Program-made: the position numbers and the translations under genes | Shown: positions 52,072 through 61,463 of the stretch, piece by piece | Position numbering within the stretch: the first letter of the stretch is position 1 | Layout of the letters: each line of letters opens with the position of its first letter | Origin: Candidatus Woesearchaeota archaeon | GTDB lineage: Archaea; Nanobdellota; Nanobdellia; Woesearchaeales; UBA10216 | Direction of reading: 5' to 3' | Length of the DNA: 64,000 nucleotides | Assembly (NCBI GenBank): GCA_016192905.1 | Contig: JACPTG010000003.1 | Span: 1-64,000 of the forward strand | The notes under the pieces: generated by a model | What the model was told of the DNA's origin: nothing | Database searches by the model: none | The model's input: the letters and a program-made list of their open reading frames with translations, nothing else

Positions 52072-52431
52072 TTGATAACCTCCTCGGCAATCTTCAGGAA
52101 ATCAGAGGCCAGGCTCTCATCATAGAGCTCATAAGGTACGTCCTCTGACACATCAGGGTATCTGGAAATAAAATACTGCGGGCTCAGTTTCCTCAGTCCA
52201 GGGAAAAATGAACACGTTAGCCTCCTTTCCCAGATAAACCAAAGAATGGCTTTCGATTTTCTTCTCCTTCGTTTTTACAATAACAAGGGCTTTCAGAGAC
52301 TTCTCAGCTGCCTGCTGGCAAAAAAATGCTGTACCGTCAAAATTCCCGCTTTTGAAAAGAACCTTAGCCTTCTCCAAATCGCTGTTTGCCTGCCTCCACC
52401 AGTTCTCGACTTCCTTCCTCATGAGAAACAT
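52047..52431 (-). pseudogene. HEPN gene with a frameshift
   Basis: Start MRKEVENWWRQANSDLEKAK, FFCQQAAEKSLKAL (HEPN core), then a shift in the ttttt run at about 52205-52210. The other frame continues LRKLSPQYFISRYPDVSEDV and ends EEVIKWIAKHLE. Both frames together give a normal HEPN. TATA box ctatttaaataag lies just upstream. Homopolymer location makes sequencing error or slippage possible. Confidence 0.75.
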
Positions 52432-52630
52432 GCGGAGAGCCTTATTTAAATAGTTTTGCGCGCATATGTGATTTGCTGCCAAACCAGCAAGCATAGAGAA
52501 CTGCGCAGGATATGTGACTTATGTGCGCAGTTCTTCAGGGTTCCCTGGCATCGAGGCAGTGAATCCCTTAGCAGGGCAATAAGAAGCTTTATATCCAACC
52601 ATTCCAAAAGCATTCATTAAAGAGGCTAAA

Positions 52631-53083
52631 GTGGGAAAAAAGGGAGTGGCAGTCTGGCTGTCTTGGGTATTGGCTGTAGGGCTGGCTGTTGTCCTTGGTA
52701 TGTTTGTCCTTAACTGGAGCAGGGGGCTGGTTACAACCCAGAAGGAGGACCTTGTTGAAAGGGCAGACCTTGCAGAGCTTTGCAGGGACATTGCGTTCAG
52801 GATTGATGACAGCTGCCAGAATACGCAAACTTTAAATATGAACATCACGAATAACAACAATCTGAAAATAGACAGCTTCATAGTTCGCATAATAGACATA
52901 TATGGGTTGCCGCAGCTCAGGGATGCCAACGTCACCCTGAAGCCAGGTGACGCCAAGCAGATAAAGGTGGTCAAGCAGGGCATCATAAAGCACGTTGAGA
53001 TAATACCTGCCGTGTTCAGCGGCGACAAGCGGCTGGCGTGCCAGTCCAGGAAGGTAACAAGCGAGACAGTAAGAATATGCTAA
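52631..53083 (+). CDS. Type IV pilin-like protein
   Basis: 150 residues from a GTG. KKGVAVWLSWVLAVGLAVVL is a class III signal (basic residues and G before a hydrophobic helix), as cleaved by archaeal prepilin peptidases. The extracellular part has NMNITNNNN sequons and paired Cys. TATA box ctttatatcc at about 52591. Confidence 0.75.
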   Translation: MGKKGVAVWLSWVLAVGLAVVLGMFVLNWSRGLVTTQKEDLVERADLAELCRDIAFRIDDSCQNTQTLNMNITNNNNLKIDSFIVRIIDIYGLPQLRDANVTLKPGDAKQIKVVKQGIIKHVEIIPAVFSGDKRLACQSRKVTSETVRIC

Positions 53084-53095
53084 AAGAGGTGAAAA

Positions 53096-53407
53096 ATGGC
53101 TAAAGCAAGCCAGAAGAAGGACATCCTTATCAGCCTGGAGATTGAGCGGTCAAAGATAAACCGCGAGAAGAGCGTGCTGGTCCTTGACAAGGCGCTGCTG
53201 CTTTATTTCTCATTCCTGTTTGTGGGCGTGATAGGCTTCATAAACGGCTATGTAAAAGTGCAGACCCTTAATCTCCTGATATTCATGAGCTTTGGAGTGC
53301 TGGTTGTTGGCATCGCGCCTTATTGGATAACCATGAGAAGGGAGGAAAGGAAGATAGATGAGCTCATAAAGGGCATGACGAAGGGCAGAGGTGTCAGAAA
53401 TGCGTAG
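53096..53407 (+). CDS. Two-helix membrane protein of the pilus operon
   Basis: 103 residues: charged N-terminal helix, two membrane helices (LLLYFSFLFVGVIGFIN, LNLLIFMSFGVLVVGIAPYW) and a basic cytoplasmic end. Lies between two pilin genes and overlaps the next. No family recognised; likely an assembly or anchoring part. Confidence 0.65.
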   Translation: MAKASQKKDILISLEIERSKINREKSVLVLDKALLLYFSFLFVGVIGFINGYVKVQTLNLLIFMSFGVLVVGIAPYWITMRREERKIDELIKGMTKGRGVRNA

Positions 53408-53930
53408 ACTTTCAAAAAGGGGCGTATCGCCGCTCATCGCAACAGTCCTGCTCATAGCCTTCGCAGTCGCGTTGGGCGCAGTGGTCATGAACTGGGGAAG
53501 GACATATACTGAGCAGACAGCGGACAATGTGAAGAAGAAGTCAGACGTGGACGTGAAATGCAGCCTTGACGTAAAATTAAAGCTTCTTGAGCTGCAAAGC
53601 AAGCCCCAGCTCTGCTACGGGGAATGGGGCGCTGACAGCTACATCAACGTGACGCTGCTGAACGACGGGACTAAAAAAATAGACGGCGTCAGAGTGACTG
53701 TCTTCGGAGACAAGGGAATAGCAGGGAATGAAAGCATATCAAACTCGTCAATATCAGTCGCTGGAGGGGTCAAGCTGAGCGTAGGGTACGGCTATGCAGG
53801 CACTGGTCCGGTTAAGAAGGTCAGGATAGTGCCTGTCGTTGAAATCAGCGGGGTAAGCACTGCATGCTCTGGCTCGGGCTCAGTCCTTGAGAAGGATGTT
53901 GCCGACATAGTGGCGTGCAACTCCAGCTGA
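53400..53930 (+). CDS. Archaeal type IV pilin
   Basis: 176 residues from ATG 53400. RRLSKRGVSPLIATVLLIAF is a textbook archaeal pilin N-terminus, cleavage expected after Arg-Gly. Extracellular beta domain with sequons (YINVTLLND, SNSSIS) and Cys. Overlaps the previous gene by 8 nt. Confidence 0.9.
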   Translation: MRRLSKRGVSPLIATVLLIAFAVALGAVVMNWGRTYTEQTADNVKKKSDVDVKCSLDVKLKLLELQSKPQLCYGEWGADSYINVTLLNDGTKKIDGVRVTVFGDKGIAGNESISNSSISVAGGVKLSVGYGYAGTGPVKKVRIVPVVEISGVSTACSGSGSVLEKDVADIVACNSS

Positions 53931-53932
53931 AA

Positions 53933-54361
53933 ATGCACAAGGCAATCACCATTTTTTTGTTTTTAGTCACCTTCATGATTGCCGGATACATATTCACCCA
54001 GGGAGTCAAGATATACAAGGGGGGCAGGCTTGCTGCCGAAAGCCAGACTCAGCCTGCAATAGACTGCATCGGCTATGTGTATGGCGTGTCAGGGATTAAG
54101 CAGCAGGATGGGCTGGCATTCAGGTTTGAGAACAGGCAATACAGCGACAAGGACGTTTCAAAGGTTACTGTAAGGACAGACATCAACCAGACAGCGGCTT
54201 TCGAGCGGCCAGTCCCGCGGGGAAGCTCCGCAGATATAACCACAGAGCTCAAGGCGCAGATAAACTTCACAGTGTACCCCGATGCCTGTGCAGTCTACGC
54301 CAAGACCTGCTTCCTGGATGGAAGGGAGTGCATAGGATATGAGCCGCCATCGCTCGACTAA
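53933..54361 (+). CDS. Membrane-anchored pilus accessory protein
   Basis: 142 residues from ATG 53933. MHKAITIFLFLVTFMIAGYI anchor, then extracellular domain with four Cys. Two nt after the pilin stop and overlapping the next gene by 23 nt. Confidence 0.65.
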   Translation: MHKAITIFLFLVTFMIAGYIFTQGVKIYKGGRLAAESQTQPAIDCIGYVYGVSGIKQQDGLAFRFENRQYSDKDVSKVTVRTDINQTAAFERPVPRGSSADITTELKAQINFTVYPDACAVYAKTCFLDGRECIGYEPPSLD

Positions 54362-55061
54362 AAAAGGGCAAATATGGATATCGGTCGTACTGTATGTCCT
54401 TCTTGTGATAACCCTCATCTTATTAGTCCTGGAGGCAGGGCTCCCCCTCCTGAACCGGGCAAGGGACAGGAGCACTTTTACCCGGGTAAAGGATACCATG
54501 GCCTCACTGGACCAGCATGTGTCAGAAATATCATCAGAAGGCCAGGGCTCGCAGCGGGTTATACCGCTGGACGTGCCTGACGGGGAAGTTGAGGTTGCGG
54601 ACAACAAGCTCAGGTGGAAACTGGAAACTGACTCCAAGCTGCTTGAGCCCCAGTCGCGGATAGACCAGGGCAATATCGTCGTAAGCGCAGATGTTGACGT
54701 TACAGCAAGGGAATACCCCTCCTCGTACATCATAGAAAACTCGATAATCCTTATGAACATCACAAGATACGGCTCAGAGGACAACTGGACAAGCGTGAAC
54801 ACCAGCACGCTGATAAACTATGTAAAAAACAAGGAGAAGGGCTCAACAGCCGGGGGGACATTCAAATTCCTCCTCCAGAACAATGAAAGCTCAACAAACG
54901 GAACAGGATATACGAAACTCCAGGAGAAGGGAAGCAGCCTGACCTCTGCAAAGATAACAACGCATGTGAACTCAACCGCCTACGAGTATGACCTAAAGAT
55001 AACCCTTGACAGCAAGGCAGACTTCTTCAGGGCAAGCATAGAGAACTTCAGGGTGAAGTGA
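54339..55061 (+). CDS. Pilin-like anchored protein
   Basis: 240 residues. STKKGQIWISVVLYVLLVIT is a class III-like anchor (KKGQ), then a beta-rich domain with sequons. Stop overlaps the ATPase start (TGATG). Resembles minor pilins encoded beside archaeal pilus ATPases. Confidence 0.7.
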   Translation: MSRHRSTKKGQIWISVVLYVLLVITLILLVLEAGLPLLNRARDRSTFTRVKDTMASLDQHVSEISSEGQGSQRVIPLDVPDGEVEVADNKLRWKLETDSKLLEPQSRIDQGNIVVSADVDVTAREYPSSYIIENSIILMNITRYGSEDNWTSVNTSTLINYVKNKEKGSTAGGTFKFLLQNNESSTNGTGYTKLQEKGSSLTSAKITTHVNSTAYEYDLKITLDSKADFFRASIENFRVK

Positions 55062-58000
55062 TGGCAAAGCGCGCAGTCCAACGGCTGAGGAAACAGCGGC
55101 TCAGGGCTCCTGTAAAGCCTGAAGCAGCTGTTCAGCAGGGGCAGGCTGATGTGAAGGAAGAATTCCAACAGGTCCAGGCAGCGCCTGAGCAGCCTGGAGA
55201 GGTGGCAGCGCAGCCTGAAAAAGGGGAAGAGATGCCGCCCTTCGCCATAGACCTCAGGCCAAGGCTGTTCACACTGCCTGACATCAAGTACAAGACGCAG
55301 ATAGACATCCGGTACCCGCTTATGCCGCCGTACGCCTTTGCCCACATTTACTGGGATGATGAAAAGAAGGAGCTGATGTACGATGTTGAGGAATACCAGC
55401 TGACAGATGAGGAGCTGGAGCTGCTTAAGCTCATCCAGCTTGGCCTGGAGGAAATGATAAACATAAGCTTTGCCCATGCGACCAAGTCAAACGTCCTGAT
55501 AAAATACCTGGAGAAAAACGTGCAGTCAATCCTGCTGGAACTCGGGGCAAAGGTGTCAAGGAAATCGTACCTGAAAATAATGTACTACCTATACCGCGAC
55601 TTTGTCGGCCTGAATGAAATTGAGCCGATGCTCAACGACTACTACATAGAGGACATAGAATGCAACGGCGTGGGAAGCCCTGTATACATAGTCCACAGGC
55701 GCTACCAGAACCTGCGGACCAACATCAGCTTCCAGGAGCCAGGAAAGCTGGTTGACTTCGTGGAAAAGCTGGCACAGAAGACAGGAAGGTATGTAAGCTT
55801 CGCAAAGCCGCTGCTGGATGGCACTCTTCCGGACGGAAGTCGCGTCAACGCCACTTACACAAGCGACGTGACAACGCATGGCCCAACCTTCACGATAAGG
55901 AAGTTCACCAGGGAGCCGCTGACGCCAATACACCTGATGGGATATGAGACTGCCAATGCGGAGCTGTTCGCATACTTCTGGCTGGCAGTTGAGCACAAGT
56001 TCAACATAATGATAATAGGCGAGACCGCATCAGGAAAGACGACGATGCTCAACGCAGTGCTGCAGTTCATACCCTCTGAAGCGAGGATAGTGTCGATTGA
56101 GGATACAAGGGAGCTGAGCATAGCCCACGAAAACTGGATACCGTCAGTCTCAAGGACAGGCTTCGGAATCCCCAACCTCCTTGGCAGGCAGTATGGGGAA
56201 GTCACGCTGTTCGACTTGCTGAAGGAGACGTTCAGGCAGAACCCCGACTATGTGGTTGTTGGGGAAGTCAGGGGGAAGGAAACCTACGTGCTTTTTCAGG
56301 GCATGGCGTCTATACCTGGCTATGAAAAGGTCATGGTGATAAAGGATGGAAAGCCTAAGATGATCGAAATAGAAAAAATCAAGGATGTGGAAAACTGCTT
56401 TACTGTAGCCTTTGACAAAAAGGCCTGCAAGCCAGTGATAATGCCCATAGCTGCGCATATAAGGCATCCTGCAAGAAAAGAGCTGATGAAGATAAAGACA
56501 AGGACAGGCAGGGAAATAACCTGCACGCCCGACCATTCCCTTTTCACCGTTGAAGAAGGCATAATGAAAGAGGTCGCTGCATCAAAAATTACCCCGGGAA
56601 GCAGGCTGGCGGTGGCTGCAAGAATTCCCTGCGGGTATGCTGACATAAAGACGATTAACCTGCTTGATGTTTTGCCTGAATTAAGAGTCTACGAGCCGGA
56701 ACTTGTAAAAGAGTCGGCACACTCATTGGGGTACTATGACGCGGGAACTGTTTGCCAGGTATCCTCAATAACAGACTACTATTCAAACATTAAAAATTTG
56801 CGTGTTAAGATGCTTAGAAAGAGCAGACCAGTTCGGGCCGAAATAGCAGTATCGGATGACTTCCTGAGGCTTCTTGGCTATTACATTTCAGAAGGCTCCA
56901 TAAACTCTTCGGGAAAGAACAGTTCGTTCTCGCTTTACAACAAGAATCCTGCTGTGCTTCAGGACATGGAAAACTGCATTGCCCAAGTAACCTCTATAAC
57001 GCCCAGGAAAAGGGAAACTCACGGATTCGGAACTGCAACAGAACTTTCCGTAGGGAACAAAATTTACGCTGACCTGCTGCAAACGCTTTGCGGAAGATCC
57101 AAAGAAAAGAATATCCCTGACTTCATCTTCGGGCTTTCCAAGGAAAGAATAGGGCAATTCCTTTCAGGGATGTTCACCGGAGACGGGTACGCGGTGAGGA
57201 AGTGCATTGGCTATACTACATCAAACAAAGAGATGGCCATCAAACTGCAGCAGTTGCTTCTTGTCTACGGCGTGGTTGGCAGGCTGAAGAAGGGAACCAC
57301 AAGGCAGGGGAGGCCAATTTATGAGGTGGTGGTTTACAGGGAACAGGATAAGCAGGAGCTTCTGAAGTATGTCAGGCTGATAGGACGCAAGCCCTTTGCA
57401 GGAAAAAAAGGGCTGAAGGAGAAGAACAGGCATCGTGACGTTTACATTGATGAGGTTAAACAGGTCGAAAAGGTTCAACTGGAAAATGCTATGCCTGTTT
57501 ACGACCTGTCAGTTCCAGGCCCGGAAAACTTCCTAAGCGCTTCGGGAATAATCCTGCATAATTCAGGTCATCCTTCGCTTTCAACCTTCCACGCAGCATC
57601 GGTTGAAACCGTCCTCAGAAGGCTGGAAACCCCGCCGATAAACCTTCCTGCATCACTCGTTGATTCCCTGGACATCATTTGCAGCGTAATCCACATCAAG
57701 GACCAGAAGAGGAACACAAGAAAGGTAAAGGACCTCAAGGAGATAATTCAGGTCAAGCAGGCGCTTGGCATCGCCGACACCCGCACCATGTTTGAATGGA
57801 ACCCTATAACAGATGAGCTGAGTTACAACGGAAACTCGTACGTACTCGGCCTGGTATGCAGAAAAACAGGAATTCCCATGGCCGAGCTTGAGCGGGAGCT
57901 TAAGATAAGGGCCGAGCTGCTCAGGAAGATGAAGGAAAAAGGAATATTGAACCATGAGGACTTCACAAGGATAGTCAACCAGTACTACAAGGACCCTGAG

Positions 58001-58117
58001 GGGGTAATGAAGGAATACGGAATATCCCAGAAGGTCACCATCAGGCCTGAGGAAGTTAAGGAGAAGGTGAAGGCGTTGCTTCCAAAGGAGGGCATTGCAG
58101 CCAGGAGGAAAAAATGA
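55061..58117 (+). CDS. Type IV pilus assembly ATPase (VirB11/GspE/FlaI-like) carrying an intein
   Basis: 1018 residues as translated, about 600 after splicing. A Gln/Ala/Pro-rich N-terminus, an all-alpha region, then the RecA-like core: Walker A GETASGKT (320-327), Asp box VSIEDTREL and Walker B VVVGEVRGKE. The His box GHPSLSTFHAAS is separated from the rest by an inserted intein (residues 417-834). Drives pilus assembly with the T2SSF membrane proteins at 58316 and 62754. GTG at 55058 is an alternative start. Confidence 0.92.
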   Translation: MAKRAVQRLRKQRLRAPVKPEAAVQQGQADVKEEFQQVQAAPEQPGEVAAQPEKGEEMPPFAIDLRPRLFTLPDIKYKTQIDIRYPLMPPYAFAHIYWDDEKKELMYDVEEYQLTDEELELLKLIQLGLEEMINISFAHATKSNVLIKYLEKNVQSILLELGAKVSRKSYLKIMYYLYRDFVGLNEIEPMLNDYYIEDIECNGVGSPVYIVHRRYQNLRTNISFQEPGKLVDFVEKLAQKTGRYVSFAKPLLDGTLPDGSRVNATYTSDVTTHGPTFTIRKFTREPLTPIHLMGYETANAELFAYFWLAVEHKFNIMIIGETASGKTTMLNAVLQFIPSEARIVSIEDTRELSIAHENWIPSVSRTGFGIPNLLGRQYGEVTLFDLLKETFRQNPDYVVVGEVRGKETYVLFQGMASIPGYEKVMVIKDGKPKMIEIEKIKDVENCFTVAFDKKACKPVIMPIAAHIRHPARKELMKIKTRTGREITCTPDHSLFTVEEGIMKEVAASKITPGSRLAVAARIPCGYADIKTINLLDVLPELRVYEPELVKESAHSLGYYDAGTVCQVSSITDYYSNIKNLRVKMLRKSRPVRAEIAVSDDFLRLLGYYISEGSINSSGKNSSFSLYNKNPAVLQDMENCIAQVTSITPRKRETHGFGTATELSVGNKIYADLLQTLCGRSKEKNIPDFIFGLSKERIGQFLSGMFTGDGYAVRKCIGYTTSNKEMAIKLQQLLLVYGVVGRLKKGTTRQGRPIYEVVVYREQDKQELLKYVRLIGRKPFAGKKGLKEKNRHRDVYIDEVKQVEKVQLENAMPVYDLSVPGPENFLSASGIILHNSGHPSLSTFHAASVETVLRRLETPPINLPASLVDSLDIICSVIHIKDQKRNTRKVKDLKEIIQVKQALGIADTRTMFEWNPITDELSYNGNSYVLGLVCRKTGIPMAELERELKIRAELLRKMKEKGILNHEDFTRIVNQYYKDPEGVMKEYGISQKVTIRPEEVKEKVKALLPKEGIAARRKK
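56309..57562 (+). other. Intein with LAGLIDADG homing endonuclease
   Basis: 418 residues, beginning SIPGYEKVMV (Ser1) and ending SGIILHN followed by Ser (SGHPS). Block B is TCTPDHSLFT (T73, H76 of the intein), block F is VYDLSVPGPENF. LLGYYISEGSIN and FLSGMFTGDGYAV are the two endonuclease motifs, so homing may be active. It sits between QGMA and SGHPSLSTFHA in the most conserved part of the ATPase. Confidence 0.9.
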
Positions 58118-58314
58118 CGGTTTTGCACGACAGGCTAAGGCAGCTCAGCGGAATGGTGGAAGCCTATGAAGGCATCGCAAACAGGAAGCCGACAGGCCAG
58201 CAGGAGCTTGACACTGCAATCCTGGAAATGAAGGCAATGCGGGAAGCAATACTGTCAGCTCTGATGGAAGCCAAGCGCGAATTGAATGAGCTGCAATTAA
58301 ACAACAGGGTGTAG
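58114..58314 (+). CDS. Small coiled-coil protein between pilus genes
   Basis: 66 residues, all-helical (LHDRLRQLSGMVEAYEGIAN, LMEAKRELNELQLNN). Overlaps the ATPase stop and ends one nt before the next ATG. Unknown; possibly an assembly factor. Confidence 0.6.
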   Translation: MTVLHDRLRQLSGMVEAYEGIANRKPTGQQELDTAILEMKAMREAILSALMEAKRELNELQLNNRV

Positions 58315-58315
58315 G

Positions 58316-60481
58316 ATGCCTGATGCAAAAGAGCTTCTCAGGGAGGCAGCAGAGCTCGCCCGGGAGCTTGAAGTGTACAAGGGCTACAAGGAAAACCTGC
58401 TGAGCCACAAGAAAAAGCTTTACAGGCAGTACCAGGCCAAAAAGTTCGGATACCTTGAGTACCAGCGAAGGCTCAAGGAGCTCCTGAAAGACAGGGATGA
58501 GGGGCAGTGGACTAATTACTACAATTCATACATTTACTGGCTCCTCAAAAGGATTGAATTCCTCCTCTCGGAGACATTTTATCTTGTCCAGAAGGATGAC
58601 TCCTACAAAGGGTTAAGGATTGCCAGCCCTGCCGCAAAGGCAAAGCCGACCTTCCAGCTAAGGATTCCAAACCCTGCCAGGCTGCTACAGCCAAAGGTAA
58701 AAGTGTTTGACCTTGACTCTGAGCTGGAAATCATCCAGGCCACGGCCATACCTGCAAAGCCAGCGCCTTCAAAGCAGGCAACGCAAAAAATAGGGCTTGA
58801 GCCCAAGGTTGCAGAGCTTAAGAAAAGGATTGCCAGCTATGAGCAGAAGCCAAGGCAGGCAGCAACACCCGCCGTGCCCCAGGATAAAAGCTTCCTTGAA
58901 AAATTCCTGGAAGCCGCAAACCAGCCGCTCCAGCTGCCACGGATACGGCTGCCTTTTGGAAAGCCGAGAATTGCGCCTGAGCCATCTGCAACCGCTGTGA
59001 AACCTGTTTCCAAGCATGCGGCTCAACCAACCGAACAGCCAGGTCAACCAGAGGCGGCTAAACCTGCAGCTCTCACAATAGCAAAGCCCCGCCAGGCAAG
59101 GTATCTTCCGGCCAAGGGCCAGGCCAGGCCATCACCGGGCCTTTTCACCAGAGTTCTTCAACGCCTTACGCCAATGCGCCAAGCCAAGCCTGAAGGCCCG
59201 CACAGCCATACTGTCTCCTTCATGGAAAGAATTAGAAGGGCAATACAGCCCAGGGGAGGCGACATATTCACAGAGGAAATAGTTGGAATGGAAAAGGGAA
59301 AAGGGCAGGAAGCCGAGGCAAAGGCAGAGGGAAAGGGAGCTGTGGTGGGCTGGTTTTCAGGAGCGAGGGTCATCAGGGAGGCGTTCAGGAAGGAGCTTCT
59401 GGGAAGGCTCCAGAGAAAGCGCGGCGGCGTAATAGGAGAAAAGACATCTGTTCCTGCGCAGATGCGAAGGCTGATGGAAATGAGGGAAAGGCTCGCTGCT
59501 GAAGAGAAGATAGGCCCTGCGGAGGCGACGCTGCTTGTGAAGGAGGCAAAGCGCATCAAAAAGATACTGGAGGCGCAGAAGAAAGAGGCCTACAGGGGCT
59601 CCACAATAGGCATAATAGCTAACATAACGGCAAAAAGGCTCAGCCTCTACCTTGTCGACCGCTTTCCAGAGTTCTTCGGATACCTGTACAACGCCCTCAG
59701 GGCTGCAAACATAAGGATACTGAGCAACACCTACGTGAACATAATGCTGCTGTCAACAATAACAGTTGCGCTTGCCTCCACAATAGTCCTCATGCCCGTA
59801 TTCTTCATACTCAACTACGCCATATATGAGATAGTGTTCCGCGCGCTGCTCTTCGGGGCGCTCGCAGGCGTGATGTGCGCGGCAATGTTCTACGCATACC
59901 CTTTCATGCGGATAAAGGAGCGGAGAAGGAGCATAACAACCAACATGCCCTTCGCGATAAACCACATGGCAGCAGTTGCCACATCCGGAGTGCCGCCCTC
60001 GGTAATGTTCGAGCTGATATCATCATCTGAAGAATACGGTGAGGTGGCTGTTGAGATAAAAAAGATTGTTGACTTCATAAACATATTCGGATACGACCTC
60101 CTGACCGCCATGAGGTCAGTTGCAACCACAACCCCAAGCCCTGCGATGAAAGACTTCATGGACGGAATGGTAAGCACCATAGAGACAGGAGGCAACCTTG
60201 AAAGCTTCCTCAGGCAGAAGGCTGACGAGGCAACGCTCGTCTACCAGCTTGAAAGGCAGCGGTACAACCAGAGCATCGCAACCTACTCAGACATCTACAC
60301 AGGACTTCTCATAGCAGCCCCATTATTCTTCGTGGCAGCCCTGGCGCTCGTGAATATCCTCGGCGGCAAAATAGGCGGGCTGGGTGTGGACGTGATAATG
60401 GCGCTTGGCGCATACGTGCTCATACCAGTGCTGAACGCGGCATTCCTCCTCTTCCTCCAGGTCAGCCAGCCTGAGGCGTGA
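58316..60481 (+). CDS. Pilus membrane platform protein (T2SSF/TadC/FlaJ-like) with long N-terminal extension
   Basis: 721 residues. The first about 400 residues are helical and Ala/Pro/Lys-rich (QPTEQPGQPEAAKPAA), an unusual cytoplasmic extension. Then membrane helices (LLSTITVALASTIVLMPVFF, LLFGALAGVMCAAMFYAYPF), a T2SSF helical domain (MAAVATSGVPPSVMFELI, STIETGGNLESFL) and two C-terminal membrane helices. Acts with the ATPase encoded upstream. Confidence 0.85.
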   Translation: MPDAKELLREAAELARELEVYKGYKENLLSHKKKLYRQYQAKKFGYLEYQRRLKELLKDRDEGQWTNYYNSYIYWLLKRIEFLLSETFYLVQKDDSYKGLRIASPAAKAKPTFQLRIPNPARLLQPKVKVFDLDSELEIIQATAIPAKPAPSKQATQKIGLEPKVAELKKRIASYEQKPRQAATPAVPQDKSFLEKFLEAANQPLQLPRIRLPFGKPRIAPEPSATAVKPVSKHAAQPTEQPGQPEAAKPAALTIAKPRQARYLPAKGQARPSPGLFTRVLQRLTPMRQAKPEGPHSHTVSFMERIRRAIQPRGGDIFTEEIVGMEKGKGQEAEAKAEGKGAVVGWFSGARVIREAFRKELLGRLQRKRGGVIGEKTSVPAQMRRLMEMRERLAAEEKIGPAEATLLVKEAKRIKKILEAQKKEAYRGSTIGIIANITAKRLSLYLVDRFPEFFGYLYNALRAANIRILSNTYVNIMLLSTITVALASTIVLMPVFFILNYAIYEIVFRALLFGALAGVMCAAMFYAYPFMRIKERRRSITTNMPFAINHMAAVATSGVPPSVMFELISSSEEYGEVAVEIKKIVDFINIFGYDLLTAMRSVATTTPSPAMKDFMDGMVSTIETGGNLESFLRQKADEATLVYQLERQRYNQSIATYSDIYTGLLIAAPLFFVAALALVNILGGKIGGLGVDVIMALGAYVLIPVLNAAFLLFLQVSQPEA

Positions 60482-60503
60482 GGGGTATCGTCCATAAAAG
60501 GAA

Positions 60504-60734
60504 TTAGTAATTTTGTATCTTATCGGTTATATCTATGTCCCCTTTTGGTCTGCATTTAACACTTGATTTTGCGTGAGCTTCAGGGCAATGATGGGCATCA
60601 TAATCCTGAACATTTTGTTTTAGATCGATTTCGTGCGCCCTTATAATAACTCTCTTTCCTAACATATCAGATAAAATCAACCAGTTACTTCCATCTGGAA
60701 AAGTTTTAACCGGGATTGGAATTATTTTAGCCAT
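60504..60734 (-). CDS. Unknown 76-residue protein, third gene of a minus-strand operon
   Basis: IPVKTFPDGSNWLILSDMLG, then DYDAHHCPEAHAKSSVKCRP. A Cys/His pattern hints at metal binding. Overlaps the gene upstream by 8 nt. Confidence 0.55.
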   Translation of the reverse strand: MAKIIPIPVKTFPDGSNWLILSDMLGKRVIIRAHEIDLKQNVQDYDAHHCPEAHAKSSVKCRPKGDIDITDKIQNY

Positions 60735-61119
60735 TGATTTTGACGACTCCCTCTTTATCTAAGATTTCCAGAATTCTTTCCACTTGGTCGGCAGGCAAAC
60801 TTAGATTTGCAGTTATATCCAGAATATCAGTTTTTTGGTTACCTTTGAGTTTTTTAGTTTTCAAAAAACGAATCACATCACTCTGAGCTTCCTCATCAGA
60901 AATTTCTCTCGGCAGGTATGATTCTAACAACCGTTCCCTTTTTTTTAAGTCTTCTATCTCCTGCTTTAATTTCCTGAACATTTCAAAGAACATTTTATCT
61001 TTGGATTCCTTTAAGTTGAAGGGTATCCTAATTGACCGCGCTTCAAATCTGACTACGATTCGCCCATCCCCTCCCATCTCTTCAAAATCCAAACTGTGTG
61101 CAGTGTGTTCAGCTTCCAT
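60727..61119 (-). CDS. Unknown protein, possible winged helix at C-terminus
   Basis: 130 residues from ATG 61119. Beta-rich start (GDGRIVVRFEARSIRIPF), coiled coil (FEMFRKLKQEIEDLKKRERL) and a helical end (LPADQVERILEILDKEGVV) that could be a winged helix. Overlaps both neighbours. Confidence 0.6.
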   Translation of the reverse strand: MEAEHTAHSLDFEEMGGDGRIVVRFEARSIRIPFNLKESKDKMFFEMFRKLKQEIEDLKKRERLLESYLPREISDEEAQSDVIRFLKTKKLKGNQKTDILDITANLSLPADQVERILEILDKEGVVKING

Positions 61120-61417
61120 CTTCTTTGAACCGCTCAATAATTCCAATTAATTTCTCTAAAAACTCTGTATCATCAGACTTTACAGAAACTCTGTTATTTT
61201 TAACATCCAAACTGTTTTCGTGCCCCAATGTTGCAAAATCTGAGTGTTTATGCTTTCCTTCTTTTCCTTCTATTTGGTGTTCAAATGCAAATACAATTGA
61301 AACGGGCATTAACTCGCCATTTTGAACTTTAAGGGAATCAAGAAATTTTGGCCTAATAAACTCCTTCACATTAACGCCTTCCAATACATAACTGCCTGGA
61401 ATCTTCTTAAGAGCCAT
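61109..61417 (-). CDS. Unknown 102-residue protein, first gene of the minus-strand operon
   Basis: MALKKIPGSYVLEGVNVKEF, then PVSIVFAFEHQIEGKEGKHK and a helical end. Upstream on the minus strand is an AT-rich TATA-like stretch (gctt-poly element near 61430). No family recognised. Confidence 0.55.
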   Translation of the reverse strand: MALKKIPGSYVLEGVNVKEFIRPKFLDSLKVQNGELMPVSIVFAFEHQIEGKEGKHKHSDFATLGHENSLDVKNNRVSVKSDDTEFLEKLIGIIERFKEDGS

Positions 61418-61463
61418 CCTTTATAAAAAAGTAAGCCTGATATTTAAAGTCTTTGAAACTTGC

